NCBI RefSeq assembly: GCF_000337495.1
Contig: NZ_AOIS01000054.1
Location: 89,721-129,530, forward strand
DNA: 39,810 nucleotides
From: Haloterrigena salina JCM 13891
GTDB taxonomy: Archaea > Halobacteriota > Halobacteria > Halobacteriales > Natrialbaceae
Direction: 5' to 3'
The translations under genes and the position numbers were made by a program. Within the stretch, counting starts at the first letter, position 1. The number at the start of each line of letters is the position of its first letter. The notes under the pieces were generated by a model. That model made no database searches and was not told the DNA's origin. It saw only the letters and a program-made list of their open reading frames with translations. Shown piece after piece: positions 9,157 through 16,341 of the stretch.

Positions 9157-10089
9157 CTAGCCGTGGACGCCAGTTGTCTCCGGATCAGGTGGGTCCGGTT
9201 CGCCCGTCTCGTCGCGGTGTCCCGCGCCGGGGATCGAGGCGTCCGCGGGGAGGAGCAGCCGTCGTTCGGTGTACTCGAGGCCGTTCTTGCGTTCGGTCTG
9301 CCGGCGCACCGCGAGCCGGTTCTTCGAGAGGTCCAGAGCGGCGTCGATCGTCCGCGAGACGAGCTTCTTCGCGTAGCTCTCGGAGATGCCCGGCTCCCGG
9401 CGACGGATCCAGTGGCGGAGGTCGCTGGCTTTGACGTACTCGGCGATATCCTTGCAGCCGCGTTCCCACGGGTCGTCGCCGACGCTCGGGTCGGTCCGGG
9501 CCTGCCAGAGCTTCGCAGCCAGTCTGGTGGGCAGGGAGTTCGCCGCGGCGCGGCGGCGATCGTCGTCCATCCGGGCGAGTTGCTGGATCGGGAGCAGGTC
9601 GCCGAAGGCCAGCGAGACGTCGCCGCCGCGCTCGAGCGGATCGGCGCTCTCGGGGAGGCGGTAGTAGGCGTTCCCGTCGTCCTTTGCGATGCGCTCGAGG
9701 CGGCCGTCGGCGACGGTGACCGCGCACTCGTCGACGTTGTCGGTCCGGAGGTGGGCCCCCTTCTCGAGTTCGCGGGACTGGAGCTCCGTCACGCGCTCCT
9801 TGTTGGCGGTGGCCTTCTTGCACGCGGCTTCGGCGAGGCCCTCGAGTTCGCTGGTCTCGGTAGCGAGGTCGTCGGCTCGCGTTTCGACGGCCTCGGTCCG
9901 CGCCTGGCAGTCTTCGAGCTGGTCCGCGAGTTCGGCGACGGTGTCGGCGAGTCGGTCGCGATCCCGTTCCAGGTCCTCGATGCGGTCGTCCTTGCGCTCG
10001 AGTTCGGTTTCGAGGGTCTCGAGGCGCTCGCGGAGGCGTTCGAACTCGTCGCTGGAGTTGGTGGGCTCGGGGCTCGAGCCGTCGGTCAT
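9157..10089 (-). CDS. Coiled-coil protein with C-terminal helical (possibly DNA-binding) domain
   Basis: A 310-residue soluble protein. Residues about 15-90 form a long heptad coiled coil (FERLRERLETLETELERKDD and onward), probably for dimerisation. Residues about 105-290 form a charged domain containing DDPWERGCKDIAEYVKASDL, SYAKKLVSRTIDAALDLSKN and LEYTERRLLLP. Proteins of this layout occur in many copies in haloarchaeal genomes and, as far as I recall, often on plasmids or integrated elements. I infer a DNA-associated role from the wing-like C-terminal segment only. The last 25 residues are a Pro/Asp/Glu tail. It is divergent from the PhiH1-type regulator at 10498, a pairing that fits an element-borne regulatory region. 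Confidence 0.8.
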   Translation of the reverse strand: MTDGSSPEPTNSSDEFERLRERLETLETELERKDDRIEDLERDRDRLADTVAELADQLEDCQARTEAVETRADDLATETSELEGLAEAACKKATANKERVTELQSRELEKGAHLRTDNVDECAVTVADGRLERIAKDDGNAYYRLPESADPLERGGDVSLAFGDLLPIQQLARMDDDRRRAAANSLPTRLAAKLWQARTDPSVGDDPWERGCKDIAEYVKASDLRHWIRRREPGISESYAKKLVSRTIDAALDLSKNRLAVRRQTERKNGLEYTERRLLLPADASIPGAGHRDETGEPDPPDPETTGVHG

Positions 10090-10497
10090 CGGCGCTCACC
10101 TCGTGGGATGGTCGGGACTCGAGCTAGTGTTTGCCCGCCCGCGCGTGCGCTCGCGATACGCTGCGAGTGTGCGTGGCGTGAGGAAACAGTCTCGTCGCGG
10201 CCGTCCGAACGGCCGGCTGTGCCGTCATCTGTGGGGTAATCTCTTTGACCCCTCGAGCGTTCGTTTCGCATGGTCGGAAACCTCTGGGTAGAGTGACCCG
10301 ACCCCCGGCGTGCTGGGACACGCCGGACCTTTTAGTCCGAAAGAGCCAGGTCAATAGCCACGTCTCGTTGACTTCCAATATAATTTACTGATTAGTCGTC
10401 AGCCATAGGTGTCGAAGATATGCTGTAGAACTCTAATAGACACATAATGCTCACAACCAGTATGCGTATGGTCAGTGCTTTCGATTTTACGACCAAG
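10090..10497. other. Divergent intergenic region with two overlapping hairpins
   Basis: Control region between the coiled-coil gene (minus) and the winged-helix gene (plus). Hairpin A is 10306-10313/10320-10327 (CCGGCGTG/CACGCCGG, 6-nt loop). Hairpin B is 10325-10329/10336-10340 (CGGAC/GTCCG), sharing three bases with A, so the two cannot form fully together. A TATA-like CAATATAATTTAC lies at about 10375-10387. No further gene is supported here. Confidence 0.5.
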
Positions 10498-10764
10498 ATG
10501 CGTCAAGACGCGGAGTGGATGGTTCGCTCGGACGACAGAATCCTCGAGTTGATACGCGAACACGGGAATTTGACTCCAACAGCCATTGAAGATCTCGGTG
10601 GGCCCACAGCTGGCTACGCTCGAAACCGCTGTCCGATTCTTGCAAAATATGGGCTTCTCAAGCGGATTTCGCGGGGCCTCTACGGTATTACTGACGAGGG
10701 CGAAGCCTATCTGAACGAGGAACTTGATGCCAGTGAGCTCGAGGCAACTACCGAGACTTCATAG
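10498..10764 (+). CDS. PhiH1-repressor-like winged-helix protein
   Basis: An 88-residue winged-helix DNA-binding protein of the type named after the halovirus PhiH1 repressor, abundant in haloarchaea and their mobile elements. From MRQDAEWMVRSDDRILELIR the pattern runs: first helix; EHGNLTPTAIEDLGG (turn and second helix); GYARNRCPILAKYGLLKRIS (recognition helix); and the wing GLYGITDEGEAYLNEELDAS. I prefer the ATG at 10498 because family members begin with MR followed by the W-M-x-x-x-D segment. The in-frame ATG at 10447 would add 17 residues. It likely represses a nearby promoter, with the divergent coiled-coil gene the obvious candidate. It sits at the left edge of the AT-rich island. Confidence 0.85.
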   Translation: MRQDAEWMVRSDDRILELIREHGNLTPTAIEDLGGPTAGYARNRCPILAKYGLLKRISRGLYGITDEGEAYLNEELDASELEATTETS

Positions 10765-11035
10765 CGACTTGCCGACCGATAATTGAGATTCTGTCTCATC
10801 ACTTCAAAACTGTTTGTGAACACGGACCCATTCTTTTCGTCCGTAACATCGGAGAATACTACAACACCAAGTAGAGAAAACAGCATCCCGCTGGGTGGGC
10901 CGTCGCTTAACTGGAGGTGCACATGAAATTCTAGAAAGTGTATGTATTCCGAAAAGTGGGTTTATCGACATCCAATCGAAGAGAGCAAGAGGACAAGGTT
11001 AAAAATATACGTATATTTTATGAATTTCTACCTGC

Positions 11036-12151
11036 CTATACTTGATCCTCTATTTCTAATTCGTCGTCTATTTCAATATATTCCATCATGGAGCTTATTG
11101 TCTCAGAAGCCATTGCAACTGTTACCGCTGCTTCGTGAAGAGACGGTGATCTATTTGGATGGTTAACTTCATTCCTTTTTCTACGTAAATAGTCCAAATT
11201 CGATAAAACATCTGGATCTTCTCCTCTGTCGTTAAATTCACCTTGTAATTTTCCTAAGACAGTTCCCCAGGTATCATCAGCTGCTTCTTCATCTAACTCT
11301 TGCTTATACCATTCGCGTAAAATATACTCAATACTTCTCAGGACCATTATAACACTTGCTGTAGGGCAGTTTGCTGCAAGTGCTGAACATCCTTCGTGCA
11401 AGTCTTGTTTTGTCTGTTCAGGAAGTTCCTCCCACATATTATCTTCAAATAGGTGGTCAGGAGATCGCAATATTTCCTCAATATCTATTATCGGAGCATC
11501 AGAAATCGTGAATCTCCGCTGCTCAGCTAATTCGTATCTTAGAACAGTCCGCCAAGTTTCCACCTTATTCGCTAATCTATTCCCATAGGGAATTGATAGA
11601 GTAGGGAGATCGTCGCTATTATCGTTGTCTTCAGAAGTATTATTTTCATCATTAGTTTCCGAAGACTCATCGTCATCACTTTCAGAAGGATCCTCTTCAG
11701 ATTCAATATATTCTCTTTCAAGTTCGCTTTCAAATGATCTAATATCACTCTTCACTGCAGGGGATGATCCAACTGTATCTAACATATCCCTTACTTCTGA
11801 TAATGCAGATATGACATAGTTGTCTTCTCCAGAATAAACCTGATATCTATTATATCCTGCCTGACGTAAATACTGCAATTTCCAACCGAGGTTAAATGCG
11901 CCGTACAGAGTTAGATGCAGTTCGTCTTTACTCTCTTCTGAACCAGTTCCGGGAGAATCGTCTTCGGGAGATTCCTCGGGAGAACCGTCTTCGGGAGATT
12001 CCTCGGGAGAACCGTCTTCGGGAGATTCCTCGGGAGAATCGTCTTCGGGAGATTCCTCGGGAGAATCGTCTTCGGGAGATTCCTCGGGAGAACCGTCTTC
12101 GGGAGATTTTGAGTCTTCTTTTTCTTCTTCCGAAATGCCTTCATCCGTCAT
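11036..12151 (-). CDS. HEPN-motif (DUF4145-like) protein with acidic tandem-repeat N-terminus
   Basis: A 371-residue acidic protein in strikingly AT-rich DNA. Residues about 16-70 are a 9-residue repeat, SPEDGSPEE / SPEDDSPEE, about six copies, encoded by a 27-bp tandem repeat. Residues about 75-145 form a first domain (LHLTLYGAFNLGWKLQYLRQ). A second acidic Ser/Asn linker covers about 150-185. The C-terminal domain (about 240-360) resembles DUF4145/HEPN helical bundles: SALAANCPTASVIMVLRSIE, later LDYLRRKRNEVNHPNRS. R326-N-E-V-N-H331 matches the Rx4-6H HEPN ribonuclease motif with the common N after R. Many HEPN proteins are RNases of toxin-antitoxin or defence systems, but DUF4145 members are mostly untested, so catalysis is inference. 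It lies 285 bp downstream of a membrane coiled-coil gene in the same direction. No antitoxin is obvious. Confidence 0.75.
   Translation of the reverse strand: MTDEGISEEEKEDSKSPEDGSPEESPEDDSPEESPEDDSPEESPEDGSPEESPEDGSPEESPEDDSPGTGSEESKDELHLTLYGAFNLGWKLQYLRQAGYNRYQVYSGEDNYVISALSEVRDMLDTVGSSPAVKSDIRSFESELEREYIESEEDPSESDDDESSETNDENNTSEDNDNSDDLPTLSIPYGNRLANKVETWRTVLRYELAEQRRFTISDAPIIDIEEILRSPDHLFEDNMWEELPEQTKQDLHEGCSALAANCPTASVIMVLRSIEYILREWYKQELDEEAADDTWGTVLGKLQGEFNDRGEDPDVLSNLDYLRRKRNEVNHPNRSPSLHEAAVTVAMASETISSMMEYIEIDDELEIEDQV
11943..12110. repeat. 27-bp tandem repeat, about six copies
   Basis: Tandem copies of a 27-bp unit (plus strand TTCGGGAGATTCCTCGGGAG followed by AACCGTC or AATCGTC). They encode the 9-residue SPEDDSPEE/SPEDGSPEE repeat of the HEPN protein on the minus strand. 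Units differ only at one or two positions that switch D and G codons, indicating recent copy-number change. Confidence 0.85.
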
Positions 12152-12436
12152 ATGCGAACAACTCTTGAGTGACTGATTAAAATTGGGTTTCTATTATATC
12201 TCTTCAATAGTAGTTTCTATATTCTAAGCCTTACTACATTGGCCGTCAGATCCCCCTCCTAAGCGGATTCGGCAAAGCGGGTTATCGAGGTCCCGTCTGT
12301 GGCTATCAGCGGGGTAGGTCCGTTCTGACGTCCGGTATCGGCCAGCTCAATTTTTCGCGAGCGCGGCGCGCGCTCTGCGCGCCGCGCAATTACCCTGCCC
12401 CCTTAGGGGCAATCTTTGGCGCCCTGATCTATGGGA
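12152..12436. other. Intergenic with strong GC hairpins inside AT-rich island
   Basis: Between two minus-strand genes. It contains a perfect 11-bp stem at 12361-12371/12377-12387 (GCGCGGCGCGC/GCGCGCCGCGC, loop GCTCT) and a second stem at 12396-12401/12406-12411 (TGCCCC/GGGGCA, loop CTTA). They follow the stop of the membrane coiled-coil gene on the minus strand and could end its transcript. The GC-rich block stands out against its AT-rich surroundings. Confidence 0.6.
12361..12387 (-). terminator. Strong hairpin, possible terminator of membrane coiled-coil gene
   Basis: 11-bp perfect GC stem with a 5-nt loop, about 50 bp beyond the stop codon at 12437 in the direction of transcription. Read from the minus strand it follows the TGCCCC/GGGGCA stem and is followed by a TCGCGAAAAA stretch. 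Archaeal termination usually relies on T tracts, so this may instead be an RNA-protecting or processing structure. Confidence 0.35.
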
Positions 12437-13339
12437 TTATCTGGCCTCCGATGCATCTTCGTCTAATGTGATATCCGGCTCGTTAGGTAAGTTCTCGTCT
12501 CCCTCGTTGAGTTGCTCTCTGAGGTGCTTGAATACAAAAATGAGACCACAAGCCCATATCACAAATATAGATGTGGGTTCAATCCACAGTGGGAGTTCTT
12601 GAGCAATAGTAACTTCTGATACTCGGAACAAGTAAGCAACTAGTGGTACACCAACAGAAATAATAATTGTAACTATCGTGATTCGAAGAATCGCCCTGAT
12701 ACGAGAGGGATCTAAGGACTCGTAACGGCTGACAAGCCGTTGACGCTCATCTCGGAGAGATTGAATCTCAGTCATTGTCTGAATCCATCGACGATAGTTC
12801 CGGTTAAACCGTTCTTCAGTATGAATCTGCCATTGGTGTTCTATCTGATGATTGCTTGCCATAATCTCTGAATCTATAGGAGCGGAAGGTGGTGCATTTC
12901 CCATGAATCCAGAAGACGACGTTAATGCTGTCTGAACGTCCTCAAAATGCTCCTGAAGAACATCGTGTTGTTCCTCATTGAGACGATCTACACCGAGATA
13001 TTCCACAAATTCGCGTTGTAGTCTGGAGGGCGTAAGATCGTCTGGGTTGATGTCAAACTCGTTACCGACGTAATCTTCAAGAAATTCGTCTACTTCGTCT
13101 TGTGCTTGCTCACGACGTTGGCTAGCTTCCTCTTGGTCTCGAATCTCCTCAAGTGTGTCTCTAAAATGCTCGTACTGAGTGTTTAAGTTCGTAAGCCGGG
13201 AATCGATTGTCTCAATACGTCGCTCAATCTGTTCTCGTTGAACGTTGAGGTTCGATAGGTTACTCGCGAGCAACGCGGTGAGGATACCAATGAAGACGCT
13301 AGCAGATGTCGCGAGTGCCGTATAGAAACCTGTGATCAT
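12437..13339 (-). CDS. Membrane-anchored coiled-coil protein of unknown function
   Basis: A 300-residue protein with a hydrophobic N-terminal helix (about 4-27, FYTALATSASVFIGILTALL). A long coiled coil follows (about 30-85, QREQIERRIETIDSRLTNLN and onward), then a cytoplasmic or external helical body with a second coil near 190-215. Two more membrane helices lie at about 220-242 (RITIVTIIISVGVPLVAYLF) and 251-272 (PTSIFVIWACGLIFVFKHLR), before an acidic tail. No enzyme motif is visible and I do not recognise the family. Base use is AT-rich like the HEPN gene downstream, and the two may have arrived together. Membrane coiled-coil partners occur in several defence modules, but that role is speculation here. 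Confidence 0.75.
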   Translation of the reverse strand: MITGFYTALATSASVFIGILTALLASNLSNLNVQREQIERRIETIDSRLTNLNTQYEHFRDTLEEIRDQEEASQRREQAQDEVDEFLEDYVGNEFDINPDDLTPSRLQREFVEYLGVDRLNEEQHDVLQEHFEDVQTALTSSSGFMGNAPPSAPIDSEIMASNHQIEHQWQIHTEERFNRNYRRWIQTMTEIQSLRDERQRLVSRYESLDPSRIRAILRITIVTIIISVGVPLVAYLFRVSEVTIAQELPLWIEPTSIFVIWACGLIFVFKHLREQLNEGDENLPNEPDITLDEDASEAR

Positions 13340-13752
13340 TTGTTACTTCCTCTTTTGAAATCCCCTCGTTAACTGTAAATCACCATCGTTTCGTGTGCTT
13401 CAACTGGAGATCCGCTGTGCGGAGGTAGAAATGGGGCGCTGTAATTTTTTGGCGCTGTCGCCTTGGCGACCCCAATACCAAATCAGTAGTCCGTCATGCC
13501 GACAACCTGCCTCGTCGCCAGGTGAGTCAGACTGCGATCACTTGGGCCGACAGTCACGAATTCGACCGAGCGCTACGACGAACGCGTCGAAACCTCGAGA
13601 AACACACTGTAAGCCGAGAGTGACCCGCCTGCTTGATCGCCAGTTGCCACGTTATACGATTTCAGATGGAACTGAGACAGGGAGTCGCTCTTGTATCTAC
13701 GCAACGAACCCAATGCCACAATTCCTATAAAAGTTCTATCTAATCAAGGTAT
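13340..13752. other. Intergenic region upstream of lipoprotein
   Basis: About 410 bp between divergent genes. It has a 6-bp stem at 13457-13470 (GTCGCC/GGCGAC) and a short open stretch around 13520-13620 (WADSHEFDRALRRTRRNLEK in one frame) with no start and no recognised family, possibly decayed coding DNA. The lipoprotein promoter closes the region. Confidence 0.5.
13725..13733 (+). promoter_or_regulatory. TATA box of leaderless promoter
   Basis: CTATAAAAG centred 24 bp before the ATG at 13753, a near-ideal haloarchaeal TATA for a transcript starting at or next to the start codon. Confidence 0.7.
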
Positions 13753-15075
13753 ATGAAACGTCGTGCATATCTCAGTGTGATCTCAGCAGCCACTATTGCC
13801 GGCTGTACCTCCTCAGAGGATCCAAATTCTACGAACGATCCAAATCCCTCAGATAATACGGATTCATCTGAAAATTCGACGGCCTCTGACGATAGTGATG
13901 AAACACGCTCTTTCGACGATTACGTAACTAATGATGGAGTCAAAATCGGTCTCGACGAAATTGAACTGAGCAACTCCATCACACTAGAATCTGAATCGCT
14001 ATTGGACCGTAGTTCGAAAGTTGCCGTTCTTGTTTCTGTGACCGCCAAAAACATCTCAAATGGAACGAGAAATCTCCCAGATAGGGACGAATTCAATCTA
14101 CTTGCAGGAACCGACCAGTTCGATGCGTTTTCCGATCCGTTTAGCAGTGATACGATAGTCGAACCCGTTTCTGGAGAGCTATACTACGGCCAGACCAACG
14201 TTCATCCAGGTGTCGCTGAAGAGGGGTGGATCCTCTTCGAAGTCCCGCGTTCCCTTTCGGAAATCACGATCGCCTGGAGTGATTCCTTTGATGACTCTGA
14301 TCGATACGGATGGACCACTGCAATCGAGCCGGATCAACTCCCAGATCTTCAGGTATCCTCTGTAAGTGTTGCAGAACCAGTTCGGATTGGTGAAAACTCC
14401 GAAGTCGCCGTGTCGATAACCAACGAGGGCGGAACAGCTGGAACATACTCTGCAGACTACGAAATCGATCTTCCCATTGAGTCTGATTCTGGGCAGATCG
14501 AGCAAGAAGTCGCTGCTGGTGACACGGAAATGTGGACGACGACTATCACTCCGAGAGCGATCGGTGACGGTCTCCTCGAGATAGAATCTGAAGAAGTTGC
14601 ACTACGTTTCTCTATCGGGGGTGCACAACACCAATTCGGTGAAACAGTCCAAACCCCATCTCCAGAAAACGCATATATAACAGTCAGCGAGCCAATTCTG
14701 ACGCAGTGGTATGAATATGAGCGGTATGATGGAATGAAGCGTGTAGAATCAGAGTCCAACGAGCAATTCGCAATCGTTCAAATTGAGGCCAAAAATAGAA
14801 CGAATTCATCAGTCAATAGTTTCGGTCGACGTTCGGTTACTCTCTCAAATAGTACAAATGAATATGAAGCCGGTTATTTCGAGGGAATCTCTGGTCCAGT
14901 AAACCCCGTTGACGGGTCTCAACTCAATTCCTTTGGGATCTCACTTTCTGCAGGTGAATCGGAAACCTACGTAGTACTATTTGAAATCCCCGCTGATATC
15001 GGAGTCGACGATCTCGAGTTCTTTGCAGAATGGTCACTTGAATTCATGACAGACACGAAAGCAACTTGGCGGTAG
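13753..15075 (+). CDS. Tat lipoprotein with DUF4352/CARDB-like beta domains
   Basis: A 440-residue lipoprotein. MKRRAYLSVISAATIAGCTS has a twin Arg and a lipobox with C18, followed by a Ser/Asn/Asp-rich linker to about residue 52. Residues about 60-190 form a beta domain (KVAVLVSVTAKNISNGTRNL, then GWILFEVPRSLSEITIAWSD) like the DUF4352/telokin-like domains of secreted proteins. About 200-290 resembles a CARDB adhesion-type module (LPDLQVSSVSVAEPVRIGEN, VAVSITNEGGTAGTYSADYE). About 305-440 repeats the first type (FAIVQIEAKNRTNSSVNSFG, ETYVVLFEIPADIGVDDLEF). It would sit on the outer face of the membrane and bind something through its beta surfaces, with ligand unknown. Codon use is AT-rich, like the rest of the island. 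A strong leaderless promoter precedes it. Confidence 0.85.
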   Translation: MKRRAYLSVISAATIAGCTSSEDPNSTNDPNPSDNTDSSENSTASDDSDETRSFDDYVTNDGVKIGLDEIELSNSITLESESLLDRSSKVAVLVSVTAKNISNGTRNLPDRDEFNLLAGTDQFDAFSDPFSSDTIVEPVSGELYYGQTNVHPGVAEEGWILFEVPRSLSEITIAWSDSFDDSDRYGWTTAIEPDQLPDLQVSSVSVAEPVRIGENSEVAVSITNEGGTAGTYSADYEIDLPIESDSGQIEQEVAAGDTEMWTTTITPRAIGDGLLEIESEEVALRFSIGGAQHQFGETVQTPSPENAYITVSEPILTQWYEYERYDGMKRVESESNEQFAIVQIEAKNRTNSSVNSFGRRSVTLSNSTNEYEAGYFEGISGPVNPVDGSQLNSFGISLSAGESETYVVLFEIPADIGVDDLEFFAEWSLEFMTDTKATWR

Positions 15076-15329
15076 CGACTGAGGAAAACGAAGAGTGTCA
15101 TTGTCAAGCACCACTTGGTAGTACCGTAATTTTCCGGTGTTATTCAGTTGACGATATCTAGTACTCAGATCAGTAGTATTCGTGATCTCGGTTGCAAGAC
15201 CCAGCCTTCATTCTCCCTCTCTTCTGCTCCCGAACGAGCGATGACAGTTCGTAGACATCAGTAGGTTGTCTTGTGGATACCACATAACGTGCCCGGCTAC
15301 GGCTCTCCAGTGACCCCTCGAGACGTATT

Positions 15330-15337
15330 CGACAACT
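15330..15337. repeat. Target site duplication, left copy
   Basis: CGACAACT, identical to 15569-15576 on the other side of the inverted-repeat element. Confidence 0.85.
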
Positions 15338-15568
15338 GGCACTGTCTAGATAAGGAAAACCGCAGGACTGAGAGATGATGAAGTTGTGGCATCAGCTGTG
15401 ACATCACTATCTATAGCCTGATACAACGACACACTGTTCCATGAGCGGCGAAAATCCAGCTGTTTCAGCATACTTCTCACAAAGCGTGACTATATCCGCT
15501 TTCACTACGACGCCGAAGCAGACGCTAAAACGCCGGTAGATACATGAACCGCTTAACTAGACAGTGCC
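15338..15568. mobile_element. 231-bp MITE, probably IS6-family-related
   Basis: The left end reads GGCACTGTCTAGATAAGG and the right end, on the opposite strand, GGCACTGTCTAGTTAAGCGG, matching at 16 of the first 17 positions. The element is bounded by a perfect 8-bp direct repeat CGACAACT. Eight-bp duplications and ends starting GGCACTGT are typical of IS6-family elements. It is too short for a transposase and no transposase fragment is visible, so it would be non-autonomous and moved in trans by a related full-length element elsewhere in the genome. The intact duplication and near-identical ends suggest a fairly recent insertion. Confidence 0.85.
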
Positions 15569-15576
15569 CGACAACT
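15569..15576. repeat. Target site duplication, right copy
   Basis: CGACAACT, directly after the right inverted repeat of the 231-bp element. Confidence 0.85.
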
Positions 15577-15824
15577 ACAAATGTCGAGTTACTACCACGT
15601 CCAACGAGCAGGACTCGCTCGGAGGGCGGGACGTCGAAACAGCGTTCTCGCAGTCCATTCCGGCCGCTACTCCCCCAGAGATGCCGATAACAACGAGCGT
15701 TACAGCAGCTCTAAGAATACTTGTGAGACAGGAAAACGAGAAACTCAGCTAAATTTGGATGGAGCCCGCAAACGTAACTGAACCGAGATACCCCCTTTTT
15801 GCCGTCTGCCCCGAACCCGGTGAC

Positions 15825-16226
15825 ATGGGTGAAGGGGCTGCGGAGAGCGCGGAGATCCTCTTAGTCGAGGACAATCCAGGAGACGTGCGGCTGGTCGAAG
15901 AAGCACTTCAGGGGACCGACAGTACCCTTCACATCACGAGAGACGGAACGGAGGCGCTCGACTTCCTGCACCGACGGAACGAATTCGCCGACGTTCCGCA
16001 CCCGGACATTGTGCTGCTCGACCTGAACCTGCCGCAAGTAGACGGCACGCAGATCCTCGATGAAATTCGGAGCGATCCCGAACTGGAACGGCTTCAAGTG
16101 ACCGTCTTGACCAGCGTGCCCGAGGAATACGCCGCTCCCGAACTGGACGAGCTCGGCGCGAACGACTTTTTCACCAAACCGGCCGATCCTGACGAATTCA
16201 TGGCCCTCGTGCGTCGAGTGATCTAG
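15825..16226 (+). CDS. CheY-like response regulator receiver protein
   Basis: A 133-residue single receiver domain, close to the Rcp1/CheY-like type. The acidic pocket is VEDNPGDVRLVEEAL. The phosphoacceptor is D66 in VLLDLNLPQVDG, the conserved Thr/Ser is in VTVLTSVPEE, and the Lys is in DFFTKPADPDEF. There is no output domain, so it should act by protein contact after phosphorylation by a histidine kinase. The kinase at 20003-22072 is a possible but unproven partner. I chose the ATG at 15825 (MGEGAAESAEILLVEDN). An upstream in-frame ATG at 15759 would add 22 residues unlike the family. It sits just right of the MITE, where GC content returns to the haloarchaeal norm. Confidence 0.9.
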   Translation: MGEGAAESAEILLVEDNPGDVRLVEEALQGTDSTLHITRDGTEALDFLHRRNEFADVPHPDIVLLDLNLPQVDGTQILDEIRSDPELERLQVTVLTSVPEEYAAPELDELGANDFFTKPADPDEFMALVRRVI

Positions 16227-16309
16227 CACTGGACGACAGGACTTCGCTTTCTCGGTCCATCCGAGCACTGCCGCGTACCCTCCCCCGGCTGTAACAATAC
16301 ACGAAACCA

Positions 16310-16318
16310 TTTTATAAA
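16310..16318 (+). promoter_or_regulatory. TATA box of leaderless promoter
   Basis: TTTTATAAA centred about 28 bp before the GTG start at 16342. It supports the GTG start of the HTH protein. Confidence 0.65.
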
Positions 16319-16341
16319 TTACCTTCGTACAATGTTACACC

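Larger units (their letters stand above)
15076..15824. other. Gene-poor region hosting a MITE
   Basis: About 750 bp without a convincing gene, interrupted by the 231-bp inverted-repeat element at 15338-15568. Removing the element and one target copy leaves an open frame of about 90 codons from about 15250 to 15752, with no recognised family. This may be chance or the gene the element hit. Confidence 0.5.

Noticed and set aside
11896-12168. Plus-strand frame with RENRLREIP repeats
   Set aside because: Produced by reading the 27-bp repeat on the wrong strand. The minus-strand frame continues into a real HEPN-like domain.
12240-12360. Possible tRNA-like or structured RNA in the island intergenic region
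   Set aside because: No T-arm consensus, acceptor pairing or anticodon arm could be assembled by eye. I found no tRNA or rRNA anywhere in the window.
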